Shown: positions 46,208-56,345, counted from the first letter of the stretch. The stretch: 64,000 nucleotides of DNA from Tomitella biformata AHU 1821 (GCF_000524475.1 NZ_BAVQ01000072.1:186001-250000), one strand, 5' to 3'. Made by a program: numbers and translations. The notes: a model not told the origin generated them from the letters alone.

Positions 46208-46624
46208 ATGTTGATGCCTCGCCGCGTCAAGCACCGCAAGCAGCACCACCCCAGCCGCAGTGGCATGTCCAAGGGTGGCAACCAGGTCTCGTTCGGTGAC
46301 TACGGCATTCAGGCTCTCGAGCCCGCCTACATCACCAACCGGCAGATCGAGGCAGCTCGTATTGCCATGACCCGCCACATCAAGCGTGGCGGCAAGATCT
46401 GGATCAACATCTTCCCGGACCGTCCCCTCACCAAGAAGCCTGCCGAGACCCGCATGGGTTCCGGTAAGGGTTCTCCCGAGTGGTGGATCGCGAATGTCAA
46501 GCCGGGTCGGATCATGTTCGAGATGAGCTACCCGAACGAAGAGACTGCTCGCGAGGCCCTGCGCCGCGCGCAGCACAAGCTCCCCTGCAAGACTCGTATC
46601 GTAACAAGGGAGGGGCAGTTCTGA
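46208..46624 (+). CDS. rplP: 50S ribosomal protein L16
   Basis: The 138-residue product has [40 protein letters not shown] and the loop [17 protein letters not shown] that touches A-site tRNA. It is 2 bp after rpsC and shares a base with rpmC. Confidence 0.98.
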   Translation: MLMPRRVKHRKQHHPSRSGMSKGGNQVSFGDYGIQALEPAYITNRQIEAARIAMTRHIKRGGKIWINIFPDRPLTKKPAETRMGSGKGSPEWWIANVKPGRIMFEMSYPNEETAREALRRAQHKLPCKTRIVTREGQF

Positions 46625-46860
46625 TGGCAACCGGAACGCAAGCCTCCGAGCTCCGTGAGCTCACCGAGGAAGAGTTGGTCACCGGTCTTCGTGAGGCGAA
46701 GGAAGAGCTTTTCAACCTTCGTTTCCAGATGGCTACCGGCCAGTTGGACAACAACCGTCGACTGCGGACGGTCCGGCGCAACATCGCCAAGATCTACACC
46801 GTGATGCGCGAGCGCGAGCTCGGCCTGGCGGTCGGTCCCGATGAGGATGGCGCCGCATGA
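46624..46860 (+). CDS. rpmC: 50S ribosomal protein L29
   Basis: The 78-residue two-helix protein contains [20 protein letters not shown] and [20 protein letters not shown], the L29 signature. ATG 46624 is chosen because it touches the rplP stop; a longer in-frame start would lie inside rplP. Overlaps rpsQ by 4 bp. Confidence 0.97.
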   Translation: MATGTQASELRELTEEELVTGLREAKEELFNLRFQMATGQLDNNRRLRTVRRNIAKIYTVMRERELGLAVGPDEDGAA

Positions 46861-47156
46861 GTGAGGACAAGACTGTGAGCACGAAGAACGAGACCGGAGC
46901 CGAGGATCGGGCAAAGCGCAAGCTGCGCACCGGTTACGTCGTCTCCGACAAGATGGAGAAGACGATCGTCGTCGAGCTCGAGGATCGCGTCAAGCATCCT
47001 CTGTACGGCAAGATCATCCGACGCACCACCAAGGTGAAGGCGCACGACGAGAACTCTCTCGCCGGCGTCGGCGACCTGGTCCAGCTCATGGAGACCCGAC
47101 CCCTGTCGGCGACCAAGCGCTGGCGCCTGGTTGAGATCCTGGAGAAGGCCAAGTAA
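46857..47156 (+). CDS. rpsQ: 30S ribosomal protein S17
   Basis: The 99-residue product has [20 protein letters not shown] and [20 protein letters not shown], the OB-fold S17 signature. A charged 20-residue N-terminal extension is common in actinobacteria. It is the last gene of the S10 operon; a terminator-like hairpin follows. Confidence 0.97.
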   Translation: MSEDKTVSTKNETGAEDRAKRKLRTGYVVSDKMEKTIVVELEDRVKHPLYGKIIRRTTKVKAHDENSLAGVGDLVQLMETRPLSATKRWRLVEILEKAK

Positions 47157-47173
47157 GAACAGTTTTACTGACA

Positions 47174-47209
47174 TAGGCGGTCCGCACCCTCGGGTGTGGG
47201 CCGCCTACG
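47174..47209 (+). terminator. Terminator after rpsQ
   Basis: TAGGCGGTCCGCACCC pairs with GGGTGTGGGCCGCCTA (two imperfect pairs) around a very short loop. It lies 18 bp beyond the rpsQ stop. ATTTTG follows. This closes the S10 operon. Confidence 0.7.
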
Positions 47210-47241
47210 CCATTTTGCGCACGGCACAGCCCTCGCGACGG

Positions 47242-47301
47242 CGAGCGCGTAGACAAACGTGCGGGTTTTTACGAAAATCGGCACGTTTATCTACACGCTC
47301 G
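47242..47301. repeat. Long inverted repeat, 21-bp arms, between S10 and spc operons
   Basis: The arm at 47242-47262 (core TAGACAAACGTGC) and the arm at 47281-47301 (core GCACGTTTATCTA) are complementary at 19 of 21 positions. The 18-nt loop holds TTTT and AAAA runs that can pair further. Both mismatches become G-U pairs when read on the minus strand. It may be a conserved actinobacterial terminator hairpin. Confidence 0.65.
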
Positions 47302-47376
47302 AGGATCGTCAGGCAACAACCTCAGCGCCCGGCCCGGTGTAGCGCCGCGTGACTGAGCCCGCGGCGCTTGGAACCC

Positions 47377-47423
47377 CGATTTGGTATCTGCTAAGGGGTT
47401 CCCTACACTAGGGGGGTTGCCTT
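47377..47423 (+). promoter_or_regulatory. Promoter of the spc operon (rplN)
   Basis: CGATTTGG (47377-47384) with a -35-like TTGGTA (47381-47386), then TACACT (47404-47409, 17-bp spacer) and GGGGTTGCCTT (47413-47423). Box-to-box distance is 36 bp, as before rpsJ. A small hairpin, GGCGA-TTT-TCGCC (47425-47437), follows. The rest of the 354-bp gap has no gene. Confidence 0.72.
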
Positions 47424-47510
47424 AGGCGATTTTCGCCCTAGGCGCGCGAGACCGCGTGTGTCGGGACGGAAATCCGGCACATATTTAGAGTCCAGGTCAA
47501 GGAGAATTCA

Positions 47511-47879
47511 GTGATCCAGCAGGAGTCGCGAGTTCGCGTCGCCGACAACACGGGTGCCAAGGAAATCTTGTGCATCCGCGTGCTCGGTGGCTCGGGCCGT
47601 CGCTATGCCGGGATTGGCGATGTCATCGTTGCAACGGTGAAGGACGCCATCCCCGGTGGAAACATCAAGAAGGGCGAGCTTGTCAAGGCTGTTATCGTCC
47701 GCACCGCGAAGGAGCGTCGCCGTCCGGATGGCTCGTACATCCGTTTTGACGAGAACGCCGCGGTGCTGATCAAGCCGGACAATGATCCCCGTGGAACCCG
47801 CATCTTCGGCCCGGTTGGCCGCGAGCTGCGTGACAAGAAGTACATGAAGATCATCTCGCTTGCGCCGGAGGTGCTGTAA
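47511..47879 (+). CDS. rplN: 50S ribosomal protein L14
   Basis: The 122-residue product begins [20 protein letters not shown] and has [20 protein letters not shown] and [20 protein letters not shown]. This is the most conserved small L14 layout. The start is GTG 47511 behind AAGGAGAATTCA. It opens the spc operon; its last base is the first of rplX. Confidence 0.98.
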   Translation: MIQQESRVRVADNTGAKEILCIRVLGGSGRRYAGIGDVIVATVKDAIPGGNIKKGELVKAVIVRTAKERRRPDGSYIRFDENAAVLIKPDNDPRGTRIFGPVGRELRDKKYMKIISLAPEVL

Positions 47880-48193
47880 TGAAGGTGCATAAGGGCGATA
47901 CGGTCATCATCATCTCGGGCAAGGACAAGGGCGCGAAGGGCAAGGTCATCAAGGCCATGCCTGAAACGGGCAAGGTCCTGGTCGAGGGCGTTAACCGCAT
48001 CAAGAAGCACACTGCAGTCTCGGCGAACCAGGCCGGCGCGCAGGTTGGCGGCATTGTCACCCAGGAGGCGCCCATCCAGGTCTCCAACGTGATGGTTGTC
48101 GACTCCGAGGGGAATCCCACCCGTGTCGGTTACCGCACCGGTGACAACGGCAAGCGCGTGCGAATCTCCCGTCGCAGCGGGAAGGACATCTGA
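47879..48193 (+). CDS. rplX: 50S ribosomal protein L24
   Basis: The 104-residue product starts with the KOW motif region [23 protein letters not shown] and continues [20 protein letters not shown]. It initiates 50S assembly. The ATG overlaps the rplN stop (TAATG). Confidence 0.97.
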   Translation: MKVHKGDTVIIISGKDKGAKGKVIKAMPETGKVLVEGVNRIKKHTAVSANQAGAQVGGIVTQEAPIQVSNVMVVDSEGNPTRVGYRTGDNGKRVRISRRSGKDI

Positions 48194-48194
48194 G

Positions 48195-48761
48195 ATGACT
48201 ACGACTGAGAACAAGATCCAGCCGCGGCTCAAGCTCCGGTACCGCGCAGAGGTTCGCGACGCGATGAACGAGAAGTTCGCGTACGAGAACGTCATGCAGA
48301 TTCCCGGCCTCGTCAAGATCGTCGTCAACATGGGTGTCGGCGACGCCGCCCGTGACGCGAAGCTGATCAACGGCGCCGTGCGCGACCTGTCGCTGATCAC
48401 GGGCCAGAAGCCCGAGATCCGGCTGGCGCGCAAGTCCATCGCACAGTTCAAGCTGCGCGAGGGCATGCCCATTGGCGCGCGGGTCACCCTGCGCGGCGAC
48501 CGGATGTGGGAGTTCCTCGATCGACTGCTGTCGATCGCGCTGCCCCGTATCCGCGACTTCCGTGGCCTGTCGGGCACTCAGTTCGACGGCAACGGCAACT
48601 ACACGTTCGGCCTGAACGAGCAGTCGATGTTCCACGAGATCGATATTGATTCGATCGACCGCCCCCGCGGCATGGACATCACGGTTGTCACGACGGCCAC
48701 CAACAACGTCGAGGGCCGCGAGCTGCTCAAGCAGCTCGGCTTCCCGTTCAAGGAGAACTGA
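48195..48761 (+). CDS. rplE: 50S ribosomal protein L5
   Basis: The 188-residue product contains [40 protein letters not shown] and [21 protein letters not shown]5 binds 5S rRNA and contacts the P-site tRNA. ATG 48195 lies one base after rplX; longer in-frame starts would enter rplX. Confidence 0.98.
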   Translation: MTTTENKIQPRLKLRYRAEVRDAMNEKFAYENVMQIPGLVKIVVNMGVGDAARDAKLINGAVRDLSLITGQKPEIRLARKSIAQFKLREGMPIGARVTLRGDRMWEFLDRLLSIALPRIRDFRGLSGTQFDGNGNYTFGLNEQSMFHEIDIDSIDRPRGMDITVVTTATNNVEGRELLKQLGFPFKEN

Positions 48762-48763
48762 CC

Positions 48764-48949
48764 ATGGCTAAGAAGGCCCTGATCAACAAGGCCAACCGCA
48801 AGCCTAAATTCGCGGTTCGCGGATACACGCGGTGCAACAAGTGCGGCCGCCCGCACTCGGTCTACCGCAAATTCGGACTTTGCCGCATCTGCCTTCGCGA
48901 GATGGCACACGCTGGCGAGCTGCCGGGCGTTCACAAGAGCTCCTGGTAA
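48764..48949 (+). CDS. rpsN: 30S ribosomal protein S14 type Z (zinc-binding)
   Basis: The 61-residue form keeps two Cys pairs, C24/C27 and C40/C43, so it is the zinc-dependent S14. Actinobacteria often also encode a cysteine-free S14 elsewhere for zinc starvation. It is 2 bp after rplE; a 92-bp gap precedes rpsH. Confidence 0.97.
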   Translation: MAKKALINKANRKPKFAVRGYTRCNKCGRPHSVYRKFGLCRICLREMAHAGELPGVHKSSW

Positions 48950-49041
48950 AAACCTCCATACCACTTCGCGGTAGGCCTGCTGCTTGGCTCTTGAGCCGGG
49001 CAAGAGGGAACCGCTGCGAGAAAGGTGCACAGGTCGACTAA

Positions 49042-49440
49042 ATGACCATGACAGACCCCATCGCAGACATGCTCACGCGTCTGCGTAACGCAAACTCTGC
49101 GTATCACGACACGGTTTCGATGCCCTCATCGAAGCTGAAGGTCAGGATCGCAGAAATTCTCAAGCGCGAGGGCTACATCGGCGGCTTCAAGGTTGAAGCA
49201 GCCCGTGTCGGCGAGTCCCTCACGCTTGACCTCAAATTCGGCCCCTCACGTGAGCGCAGCATCGCGGGTCTTCGACGCGTGTCGAAGCCCGGCCTCCGTG
49301 TTTATGCCAATTCCACCAACCTGCCCAAGGTTCTCGGCGGCCTCGGCGTGGCGATCATCTCCACGTCCACTGGCCTGCTCACCGACCGCCAGGCAGCACA
49401 GCAGCGGGTAGGCGGGGAAGTCCTCGCCTACGTCTGGTAG
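49042..49440 (+). CDS. rpsH: 30S ribosomal protein S8
   Basis: The 132-residue product has [20 protein letters not shown] and the C-terminal [21 protein letters not shown]8 binds helix 21 of 16S rRNA; in E. coli it represses the spc operon by binding mRNA near rplE. ATG 49042 or the internal ATG 49048 could be the start. Confidence 0.97.
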   Translation: MTMTDPIADMLTRLRNANSAYHDTVSMPSSKLKVRIAEILKREGYIGGFKVEAARVGESLTLDLKFGPSRERSIAGLRRVSKPGLRVYANSTNLPKVLGGLGVAIISTSTGLLTDRQAAQQRVGGEVLAYVW

Positions 49441-49451
49441 GGGGTCGAGAT

Positions 49452-49991
49452 ATGTCGCGTATTGGAAAGCATCCAGTCGGCGTCCCATCGGGCGTTGACG
49501 TCAGCATCAACGGCCAGCAGATCACCGTCAAGGGCCCCAAGGGCGCCCTGGACCTCACCCTGAACGACGCCGTCGGCGTCGAGAAGGCCGAGGACGGCTC
49601 CCTGCAGGTCACCCGTGCCAACGACGCGCGAGAGAGCCGTGCCCTGCACGGCCTGTCGCGCACACTGGTGGACAACATGGTTATCGGCGTCACCGCCGGC
49701 TACACCATCAAGATGGAGATCCACGGCGTCGGCTACCGCGTCGCGCTCAAGGGCAACACCCTCGAGTTCGCGCTGGGCTACAGCCACCCGGTCATCATGG
49801 AGGCGCCCGAGGGCGTCACCTTCACTGTGGAGAACCCCACCCGGTTCACGATCATCGGTATCGACAAGCAGAAGGTCGGCCAGGTCGGAGCCAACATCAA
49901 GCGGTTGCGCAAGCATGACCCCTACAAGGGCAAGGGCATCCGCTACGAAGGCGAGCAGGTCCGTCGCAAGGTCGGAAAGACGGGTAAGTAA
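49452..49991 (+). CDS. rplF: 50S ribosomal protein L6
   Basis: The 179-residue product starts [20 protein letters not shown] and ends with the L6 signature [20 protein letters not shown]. Two similar alpha/beta domains are apparent. It lies near the factor-binding site. It abuts rplR directly. Confidence 0.98.
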   Translation: MSRIGKHPVGVPSGVDVSINGQQITVKGPKGALDLTLNDAVGVEKAEDGSLQVTRANDARESRALHGLSRTLVDNMVIGVTAGYTIKMEIHGVGYRVALKGNTLEFALGYSHPVIMEAPEGVTFTVENPTRFTIIGIDKQKVGQVGANIKRLRKHDPYKGKGIRYEGEQVRRKVGKTGK

Positions 49992-50402
49992 ATGAGCCAA
50001 AAGACAGCAAACACAGAGGGAAAGCGCGTCCAGCTCGGTAAGGATGCCTCGACCAAGCGTCGTATCTCCCGCACCCGTCGTCACTTCCGTCTTCGCAAGA
50101 AGATCTCGGGCACCCCTGCCCGTCCGCGTCTCGTGGTGAACCGCTCCTCGCGGCACATCCACGTGCAGCTGATCGACGACCTCGCGGGCCGGACGCTGGC
50201 TTCAGCGTCCAGCATCGAGGCCGACGTTCGTGCAATCGACGGGGACAAGAAGGCACATGGTGCCAAGGTGGGCGAGCTCATTGCAGCGCGCGCCCTTGCA
50301 GCCGGTGTCGACACGGTCGTGTTCGACCGCGGTGGCAACAACTACCACGGCCGGATTGCGGCGCTCGCCGACGCAGCTCGCGAAGGCGGGTTGAAGTTCT
50401 GA
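49992..50402 (+). CDS. rplR: 50S ribosomal protein L18
   Basis: The 136-residue product contains [35 protein letters not shown] and [21 protein letters not shown]18 binds 5S rRNA. An N-terminal Thr/Lys/Gln-rich stretch of about 20 residues is an extension. Confidence 0.97.
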   Translation: MSQKTANTEGKRVQLGKDASTKRRISRTRRHFRLRKKISGTPARPRLVVNRSSRHIHVQLIDDLAGRTLASASSIEADVRAIDGDKKAHGAKVGELIAARALAAGVDTVVFDRGGNNYHGRIAALADAAREGGLKF

Positions 50403-50433
50403 TGATGATCTCCACAAATGGAAGGACTGTCTG

Positions 50434-51108
50434 ATGCCGGGACGTCAGCGTCGTGACGGCGGACGGGGTCCCGCCGGGCCGAATGGCCCAAGCAATGAGC
50501 CCCAGGCAGGCGGCCAGGCAGGCGGCCAGGGCCGTGACAACCGTGGCGGTGGCCGAGGCGGTCGCGATGGCGGTCGTGGTCGCGAGCCTGAGAAGTCGCA
50601 GTTCATCGAGCGCGTGGTTGCTATCAACCGCGTCTCGAAGGTCGTCAAGGGTGGTCGTCGCTTCAGCTTCACCGCGCTGGTGATCGTGGGCGACGGCAAC
50701 GGATTGGTCGGCGTCGGCTACGGCAAGGCCAAGGAAGTTCCCGCGGCCATTCAGAAGGGTGTCGAGGAGGCTCGTAAGAGCTTCTTCCGCGTTCCGATGA
50801 TCGGCACCACCATCACGCACCCCGTTCAGGGTGAGGCGGCGGCGGGCGTGGTCATGCTGCGTCCGGCGAGCCCCGGTACCGGTGTTATCGCCGGTGGCGC
50901 GGTTCGTGCGGTGCTTGAGTGCGCCGGCATCGCGGACATCCTGTCGAAGTCGCTGGGTAGCGACAACGCGATCAACGTGGTGCATGCCACTGTGGCGGGC
51001 CTGAAGGCTCTGCGTCGTCCCGAAGAGGTTGCCGCCGCGCGCGGTCTGCCGATCGAGGACGTCGCACCCGCAGCCATGCTCCGGGCACGCGCCGGACAGG
51101 GAGCATAA
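50434..51108 (+). CDS. rpsE: 30S ribosomal protein S5 with Gly/Arg-rich N-terminal extension
   Basis: The 224-residue product has the S5 double-stranded RNA-binding domain ([40 protein letters not shown]) and the C-domain with [20 protein letters not shown]. The first 50 residues are Gly/Arg/Gln-rich with RGG-like units; a 12-bp tandem DNA repeat (50503-50526) encodes QAGG twice. S5 works in decoding accuracy and is the spectinomycin site. Confidence 0.97.
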   Translation: MPGRQRRDGGRGPAGPNGPSNEPQAGGQAGGQGRDNRGGGRGGRDGGRGREPEKSQFIERVVAINRVSKVVKGGRRFSFTALVIVGDGNGLVGVGYGKAKEVPAAIQKGVEEARKSFFRVPMIGTTITHPVQGEAAAGVVMLRPASPGTGVIAGGAVRAVLECAGIADILSKSLGSDNAINVVHATVAGLKALRRPEEVAAARGLPIEDVAPAAMLRARAGQGA

Positions 51109-51110
51109 CC

Positions 51111-51290
51111 ATGGCTCAGCTGAAGGTAACCCAGATCCGAAGCTCGATCGGTAGCAAGCACAACCAGCGGGAAAGCCTGCGTACGCTCGGCTTGAGGAAG
51201 ATTCGCCAGACGGTTGTCCGCGAGGACACCCCTGAGAACCTCGGGCTGATCAACGTGGTGCGCCACCTCGTCACTGTTGAGGAGGTCTAA
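51111..51290 (+). CDS. rpmD: 50S ribosomal protein L30
   Basis: This 59-residue gene starts [20 protein letters not shown] and continues [20 protein letters not shown], ending LVTVEEV. It is the short bacterial L30. It lies 2 bp after rpsE and 2 bp before rplO. Confidence 0.96.
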   Translation: MAQLKVTQIRSSIGSKHNQRESLRTLGLRKIRQTVVREDTPENLGLINVVRHLVTVEEV

Positions 51291-51292
51291 CC

Positions 51293-51739
51293 ATGACCAT
51301 CAAACTGCATCACCTGCGCCCGGCGCCGGGATCCAAGTCCGACAAGATTCGCGTCGGTCGTGGTGAAGGCGGCAAGCGCGGCAAGACCGCGGGTCGCGGT
51401 ACCAAGGGCACCAAGGCACGTAAGAATGTGCCTGCCGCCTTCGAGGGCGGGCAGATGCCGCTGCACATGCGGCTGCCCAAGCTCAAGGGATTCAAGAACC
51501 GGTTCCGCACCGAATACCAGGTTGTCAACCTTGGTGACATCGGCCGGCTGTTCCCGGAGGGTGGTGTCATTGGCGTCGACGAGCTCGTCGCCGCCGGCGC
51601 CGTCCGTAAGAACCAGCTCGTCAAGGTGCTGGCGCAGGGCGAACTGAAGGGCAAGGTCGATGTGACCGCCAACAAGTTCTCCGGCGCCGCCAAGGAGAAG
51701 ATCGAGGCAGCCGGTGGCACCATCACCGTGCTCGTCTAA
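51293..51739 (+). CDS. rplO: 50S ribosomal protein L15
   Basis: The 148-residue product has the Gly/Lys-rich N-part ([37 protein letters not shown]) and the globular C-part [33 protein letters not shown]. It ends the spc operon; a terminator hairpin follows at 51812. Confidence 0.98.
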   Translation: MTIKLHHLRPAPGSKSDKIRVGRGEGGKRGKTAGRGTKGTKARKNVPAAFEGGQMPLHMRLPKLKGFKNRFRTEYQVVNLGDIGRLFPEGGVIGVDELVAAGAVRKNQLVKVLAQGELKGKVDVTANKFSGAAKEKIEAAGGTITVLV

Positions 51740-51811
51740 GTTCTCCTCTCCGTAGTAGTAGTTCTCGACGCCTGGCCGAGCGATCGGCGAGGCTGTCGTG
51801 AATGACATGAG

Positions 51812-51852
51812 ATGGCCGTGGACGGGACCGTTAGGGTTCCGTCCACGGCCAT
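51812..51852 (+). terminator. Terminator between rplO and secY
   Basis: ATGGCCGTGGACGG (51812-51825) pairs perfectly with CCGTCCACGGCCAT (51839-51852); loop of 13 nt. No T-tract follows, as is common in actinobacteria. It separates the spc operon from secY. Confidence 0.72.
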
Positions 51853-51867
51853 TCTCAACAGTGGACA

Positions 51868-51896
51868 TTCTTGTGTGCAGCGGACACTGTTACAGT
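51868..51896 (+). promoter_or_regulatory. Possible secY promoter
   Basis: TTCTTG (51868-51873) and TACAGT (51891-51896) are spaced by 17 bp, 83 bp before the secY start, just after the terminator hairpin. The match to a SigA-type promoter is moderate. Confidence 0.45.
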
Positions 51897-51978
51897 TTCA
51901 CCCGTTGTCCGCGCATACCGCAGGGCAGCAGTGCGGCCGCTGGCGACAGGGCCATTCAGCACCCATCCAGGAGGACAC

Positions 51979-53286
51979 TTGCTTTCGGCCTTCGGATCAG
52001 CCTTCAGGACACCCGACCTGCGGCGAAAGATCCTCTTCACGCTCGCGCTCATCGTCCTGTACCGGGTGGGCGCGATGATGCCGTCCCCCGGCGTCAACTT
52101 CAAGAACATCCAAGAGTGCTCCGCAGGTGTGCTGGACTCGGACACGTCAGGTGTGTACTCCCTGATCAACCTGTTCTCCGGTGGTGCGCTGCTACAGCTC
52201 TCGGTCTTTGCGATCGGCATCATGCCGTACATCACCGCGAGCATCATCGTGCAGCTGCTCACCGTCGTCATCCCCAAGTTCGAGGACCTCCGCAAGGAGG
52301 GCCAATCGGGCCAGGCGAAGATGACGCAGTACACCCGCTACATCACCGTCGCATTGGCGCTGCTCCAGTCCACCGGCTTCGTTGCGCTCGCCAAGAGCGG
52401 CAACCTGCTGCAAGGCTGTGACAAGCCCATTCTCGCGGACGAGTCGATGTTCGGGCTCCTGGTGATCGTGCTGGTCATGTCCTCCGGCGGCATCCTGCTG
52501 ATGTGGATGGGCGAGCTGATCACCGAGAAGGGCGTCGGCAACGGCATGTCGATCCTGATCTTCATCAGCATCGGCGCGGGCCTGCCCGGCATGGGCAAGG
52601 CCATCCTGGACGAGGGCGGCCTCCGCTTCACCCTGGTGATGTTCGCGGTGCTCGCGATCCTCGTCGGCGTGGTCTTCATCGAGCAGGGCCAGCGCCGGAT
52701 CCCGGTGCAGTACGCCAAGCGGATGGTCGGCCGACGCATGTACGGCGGCTCGTCCACGTACCTGCCGTTGAAGGTGAACCAGGCTGGCGTGATCCCCGTG
52801 ATCTTCGCGTCCTCGCTGCTCTACCTGCCGACATTGATCTCTCAGCTCACCCGCGGCGATGGCGCCGATCCGCACTGGTGGAACACGTTCCTCGACAAGT
52901 ACTTCGCCAACCCGCAGAGCACCGGCTATATCGTCATCTACTTCCTGCTGATCCTGTTCTTCACGTACTTCTACGTCGCGATCACCTTCAACCCGGAGGA
53001 ACGCGCCGACGAGATGAAGAAGTACGGCGGCTTCATTCCCGGCATCCGCCCGGGTGGCCCCACAGTGAAGTACCTGCAGTTCGTGCTCAACCGGATCACC
53101 CTGGTGGGCGCGCTGTACCTCGGCGGGATCACGATCTTGCCCAACTTCTTCCTTGGCGCCGCTGCCACGGCCGGTATGGCCTTCGGCGGCACCTCGATCC
53201 TGATCCTCGTCGTTGTCGCATTGGACACGTCGAAGCAGATCGAAAGCCAGTTGTTGCAGAGAAATTACGAAGGGTTCCTCCGATGA
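51979..53286 (+). CDS. secY: Preprotein translocase channel subunit SecY
   Basis: The 435-residue protein has ten hydrophobic segments. Landmarks are [45 protein letters not shown] and [20 protein letters not shown]. The start is TTG 51979, directly behind AGGAGG (51969-51974), giving the [19 protein letters not shown]-terminus of actinobacterial SecY; earlier in-frame starts would include the promoter. It overlaps adk by 4 bp. Confidence 0.95.
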   Translation: MLSAFGSAFRTPDLRRKILFTLALIVLYRVGAMMPSPGVNFKNIQECSAGVLDSDTSGVYSLINLFSGGALLQLSVFAIGIMPYITASIIVQLLTVVIPKFEDLRKEGQSGQAKMTQYTRYITVALALLQSTGFVALAKSGNLLQGCDKPILADESMFGLLVIVLVMSSGGILLMWMGELITEKGVGNGMSILIFISIGAGLPGMGKAILDEGGLRFTLVMFAVLAILVGVVFIEQGQRRIPVQYAKRMVGRRMYGGSSTYLPLKVNQAGVIPVIFASSLLYLPTLISQLTRGDGADPHWWNTFLDKYFANPQSTGYIVIYFLLILFFTYFYVAITFNPEERADEMKKYGGFIPGIRPGGPTVKYLQFVLNRITLVGALYLGGITILPNFFLGAAATAGMAFGGTSILILVVVALDTSKQIESQLLQRNYEGFLR

Positions 53287-53828
53287 GAATTGTTTTGCTT
53301 GGCCCGCCCGGAGCTGGCAAAGGCACGCAGGCCACGATCCTGTCCGAGAAGCTTGGCGTTCCGCACATCTCCACTGGAGATCTGTTCCGCGCCAACATCG
53401 GCCAGGGCACCCCGCTGGGCATCGAGGCGAAGCAGTACCTCGACGCCGGCAACCTGGTCCCGAGCGACCTGACTAACCGCATGGTCGAGGCGCGCCTGTC
53501 GGAGGCCGACGCCGCCGGCGGCTTCCTGCTCGACGGTTTCCCGCGCACGATCGGCCAGGCCGAGGCGCTCTCGGAGATCCTGGGCCGGCTCGGCGCCGCG
53601 CTCGACGCGGTCCTGGAGTTCCAGGTCGACGAGGACGTGGTGGTTGAGCGCATGCTCGCCCGCGGCCGCGACGATGACAAGGAAGACGTCATCCGCAACC
53701 GCCTCCGCGTCTACCGCGAGGAGACCCAGCCGCTGCTGGACCACTACAAGGGCCTCGAGGTCAGCGTCGACGCCGTCGGCGAGGTCGACGAAGTCAACGC
53801 CCGCGCCCTGGCCGCGCTCGGCAAGTAG
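53283..53828 (+). CDS. adk: Adenylate kinase
   Basis: The 181-residue enzyme converts ATP + AMP to 2 ADP. P-loop GPPGAGKGT (7-15), AMP-site LLDGFPRT, and R-rich [10 protein letters not shown] are present. The LID is the short type without zinc cysteines, normal for actinobacteria. ATG 53283 overlaps secY. Confidence 0.97.
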   Translation: MRIVLLGPPGAGKGTQATILSEKLGVPHISTGDLFRANIGQGTPLGIEAKQYLDAGNLVPSDLTNRMVEARLSEADAAGGFLLDGFPRTIGQAEALSEILGRLGAALDAVLEFQVDEDVVVERMLARGRDDDKEDVIRNRLRVYREETQPLLDHYKGLEVSVDAVGEVDEVNARALAALGK

Positions 53829-53839
53829 AGGCGTAGGTC

Positions 53840-54631
53840 ATGGGCTTTATCAAGAAGAAGGTCGTGCCGTTCCGCTCCGCGGGCGAGCTCGACGCGATGG
53901 CGGCCGCCGGCGCGATTGTCGGCGCCGCCCTCGTAGCGGTGCGCGACGCGGCCAAGCCCGGCGTGAGCACGCTGGAGCTGGACGCGATCGCCGAGGCCGT
54001 CATTAGGGACGCGGCGGCTGTGCCCTCGTTCCTCGGCTACCACGGGTTCACCGGCTCGATCTGCTCGTCCATCAACGACGTCGTGGTGCATGGCATTCCG
54101 TCCGCCACCGACGTGCTGGGGGAGGGCGACCTGCTCTCGATCGACTGCGGCGCGATCCTCGATGGCTGGCACGGCGACTCCGCCTGGACCTTCGGGATCG
54201 GCGAGATCACCGCGGCCGAGAAGGAATTGAACGAGGCGACAGAGCTTTCTCTGCTTGCCGGCATCGAGGCGATGCTCGACGGCAGCCGGCTCACCGACAT
54301 CTCACATGCCATCGAGCTGGGCACCCTCGCGGCCGGCAAGCGCCACAAGCGCACGTACGGCATCGTCGACGGCTACGGCGGGCACGGCATCGGCCGCGAG
54401 ATGCACATGGACCCGTTCCTATCCAACGAGGGCGCGCCCGGCAAGGGGCCACGGCTGGTGGTCGGCTCAGTGCTGGCGATCGAGCCGATGCTCACGCTGG
54501 GCACGGACCAGACAACCGTGCTCGATGACGGCTGGACCGTCATCACGGACGACAAGACCAAGGCGTCCCATTGGGAGCACACCGTGGCGGTCACCGCAGA
54601 CGGCCCCAGGATCTTGACCGTGCGGCCGTAG
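53840..54631 (+). CDS. map: Methionine aminopeptidase, type I
   Basis: The 263-residue metalloprotease removes the N-terminal Met. The five metal ligands are seen as D102, D113, H182, E215 and E246, and H84 in VVHGIP is the substrate histidine. It follows adk by 11 bp, the usual secY-adk-map order. It lacks an N-terminal zinc or SH3-like extension. Confidence 0.96.
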   Translation: MGFIKKKVVPFRSAGELDAMAAAGAIVGAALVAVRDAAKPGVSTLELDAIAEAVIRDAAAVPSFLGYHGFTGSICSSINDVVVHGIPSATDVLGEGDLLSIDCGAILDGWHGDSAWTFGIGEITAAEKELNEATELSLLAGIEAMLDGSRLTDISHAIELGTLAAGKRHKRTYGIVDGYGGHGIGREMHMDPFLSNEGAPGKGPRLVVGSVLAIEPMLTLGTDQTTVLDDGWTVITDDKTKASHWEHTVAVTADGPRILTVRP

Positions 54632-54650
54632 CAGCCACACCTGAGCTCGT

Positions 54651-54684
54651 CGATGCCGTCCCCCGCATGCCGGGGACGGCATCG
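54651..54684. terminator. Bidirectional terminator between map and dtd
   Basis: CGATGCCGTCCCC (54651-54663) pairs perfectly with GGGGACGGCATCG (54672-54684) around an 8-nt loop. It lies between two convergent genes and could stop transcription both ways. Confidence 0.78.
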
Positions 54685-54709
54685 TCGTCCCCGGGGCCTG
54701 GCGCGGCTG

Positions 54710-55144
54710 CTAGACGTCCACGATGACCGTCACGGGCCCGTCGTTGACCAGGCTGACGCTCATGTCCGCGCCAAAGCGTCCCGTCTCCACCTGCGCGCCA
54801 AGCTCCCGCAGCCGATCGATCACCGCCTGCACCAGGGCCTCTGCCACGGCCCCGGGCGCCGCCTGGTTCCAGGATGGGCGCCGGCCCTTGGCCGTGTTGG
54901 CGTACAGCGTGAACTGGCTGATCACCAACAACGGCGCGGCACAGTCCGAGGCAGAGCGCTCGCCGTCGAGGATGCGCAGGCGCCACACCTTCTCGGCCAG
55001 TGCCTTGGCCGTCGCAGCGTCGTCGCCGTGCGTGACGCCGACCAGCACCACAAGGCCCTGCCCAGGGGCGGGGGAGATGGCTCCCAGCACCTCGCCGGCC
55101 ACGCTCACGGACGCGGCGGTGACGCGTTGGAGCACCGCCCTCAT
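54710..55144 (-). CDS. dtd: D-aminoacyl-tRNA deacylase
   Basis: The 144-residue product has [20 protein letters not shown] at the N-terminus, the catalytic SQFTL (76-80) and the chirality-proofreading NDGPVT (134-139). It frees tRNA charged with D-amino acids or glycine. The ATG overlaps the stop of the preceding minus-strand gene by 4 bp. Its insertion between map and infA on the opposite strand breaks the ribosomal cluster. Confidence 0.95.
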   Translation of the reverse strand: MRAVLQRVTAASVSVAGEVLGAISPAPGQGLVVLVGVTHGDDAATAKALAEKVWRLRILDGERSASDCAAPLLVISQFTLYANTAKGRRPSWNQAAPGAVAEALVQAVIDRLRELGAQVETGRFGADMSVSLVNDGPVTVIVDV

Positions 55145-55605
55145 CGCTGCACGCCGGGGACCGCTTGCGTGTCGAGCCGGGTGGCTGGCTTGCCTGGCTC
55201 GCGTCGCCAGCGGTCCCCGCGGACGTCGGTGAAGAGCACGGTGGGGATCTGGGCGGAATCGCCGTGGGCGGCGGGCAGCCGCGTCTCGCCCGGCACCACG
55301 AAGGGTGCCTGGAGGGTCTCGGTGACCGGCTCTGCGGTGGGGGAGGGGCCCGGCGGCGCCGAGTGGTAGATGATGTCGACGTCGTGGATGGGATGGCCGG
55401 AGCCATTGGCCACGATCAGCTCGCCGCCTGTGAACCAGGCGGTGACCCGGTCGACATGCTCACGTCTGGCGCGGTGGCGGTCCTCCAGCTCCCTGGCCAG
55501 GCGGTGGCGACGTTCCTTGTGTATCTGGAGGAAGCCGATGCCGAACGCGGCGACGGTGCCGATCGAGCCAGTCCAGGTGGCAAGATCTCCATAACGTTGG
55601 GGCAA
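55141..55605 (-). CDS. Hypothetical small membrane-anchored protein
   Basis: The 154-residue product has one weak N-terminal hydrophobic segment ([18 protein letters not shown]), a charged helical stretch ([20 protein letters not shown]) and a beta-rich C-part with [20 protein letters not shown]. The layout resembles small actinobacterial proteins with a membrane segment followed by an Ig-like or sandwich domain. No function is assigned. It overlaps dtd by 4 bp and is divergent from infA. Confidence 0.7.
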   Translation of the reverse strand: MPQRYGDLATWTGSIGTVAAFGIGFLQIHKERRHRLARELEDRHRARREHVDRVTAWFTGGELIVANGSGHPIHDVDIIYHSAPPGPSPTAEPVTETLQAPFVVPGETRLPAAHGDSAQIPTVLFTDVRGDRWRREPGKPATRLDTQAVPGVQR

Positions 55606-55906
55606 GGTGACTCCACAATCTCAAGCCGGCCGTCGGGCATGGCGGCCAGCGGTCCGAATGGGACTCCATCTCAGCCGATCCCCTCCGGTCCGGCAAGCTG
55701 CAGCACTGTTTTCGTCTCTGGCCATATGCGGTGTATGCTGGTCGATTGGTGCGTACTGAGCGCCGGTTGGAGGCCGTCTACGGTCGCTCGCCGACACGAT
55801 AGACACAGCAGTGTGCGCCACCAACCAGGTAGACGAGTAGGCGTCAGGTGCCAGCTCCCCGGACCGTGAGGTCTGGGCGCGGACCTACGCCAGGATCGCG
55901 GAGGAC
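55606..55906. other. Intergenic region between divergent hypothetical gene and infA
   Basis: These 301 bp contain no convincing gene. TATGCT (55734-55739) with TTCGTC (55711-55716, 17-bp spacer) is a possible infA promoter. A leader of about 165 nt would follow. Nothing else clear. Confidence 0.4.
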
Positions 55907-56128
55907 ATGGCCAAGAAGGAAGGCGCCATCGAGGTCGAGGGACGTGTGGTCGAGCCACTGCCCAACGCAATGTTTCGCGTTGAGCTGGAAAACGGACACA
56001 AGGTTCTCGCCCACATCAGTGGCAAAATGCGGCAGCACTACATCCGCATTCTGCCCGAGGACCGCGTGGTGGTGGAACTTTCGCCCTACGACCTCACACG
56101 TGGGCGGATTGTCTACCGCTACAAGTAG
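55907..56128 (+). CDS. infA: Translation initiation factor IF-1
   Basis: The 73-residue OB-fold protein reads [20 protein letters not shown] with [20 protein letters not shown] and [11 protein letters not shown], a textbook IF-1. It occupies the A-site during initiation. It is followed by a hairpin and rpmJ. Confidence 0.98.
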   Translation: MAKKEGAIEVEGRVVEPLPNAMFRVELENGHKVLAHISGKMRQHYIRILPEDRVVVELSPYDLTRGRIVYRYK

Positions 56129-56134
56129 AGACTT

Positions 56135-56156
56135 CCTCGACCGATCCCGGTCGAGG
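56135..56156 (+). terminator. Hairpin between infA and rpmJ
   Basis: CCTCGACCG pairs with CGGTCGAGG around ATCC, 6 bp after the infA stop. No T-tract. It may be an attenuator or processing site. Confidence 0.55.
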
Positions 56157-56231
56157 GAAACAGTTCCACTCCGTTGAGCGCAGCTAGCTGCGCCACAAGG
56201 AGGGGACGCGACTTCAGGAGATTAGACAGAC

Positions 56232-56345
56232 GTGAAGGTGCAACCGAGCGTCAAGAAGATCTGCGAGAAGTGCAAGGTGATTCGGCGTCATGGCCGGGTC
56301 ATGGTGATCTGCGAGAACCAGCGTCACAAGCAGCGTCAGGGTTAA
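56232..56345 (+). CDS. rpmJ: 50S ribosomal protein L36 (zinc-binding form)
   Basis: The 37-residue gene reads [20 protein letters not shown] then [18 protein letters not shown]11, C14, C27 and H32 form the zinc ribbon. GTG 56232 is the family start. Found by direct reading between infA and rpsM, its usual place. Confidence 0.96.
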   Translation: MKVQPSVKKICEKCKVIRRHGRVMVICENQRHKQRQG

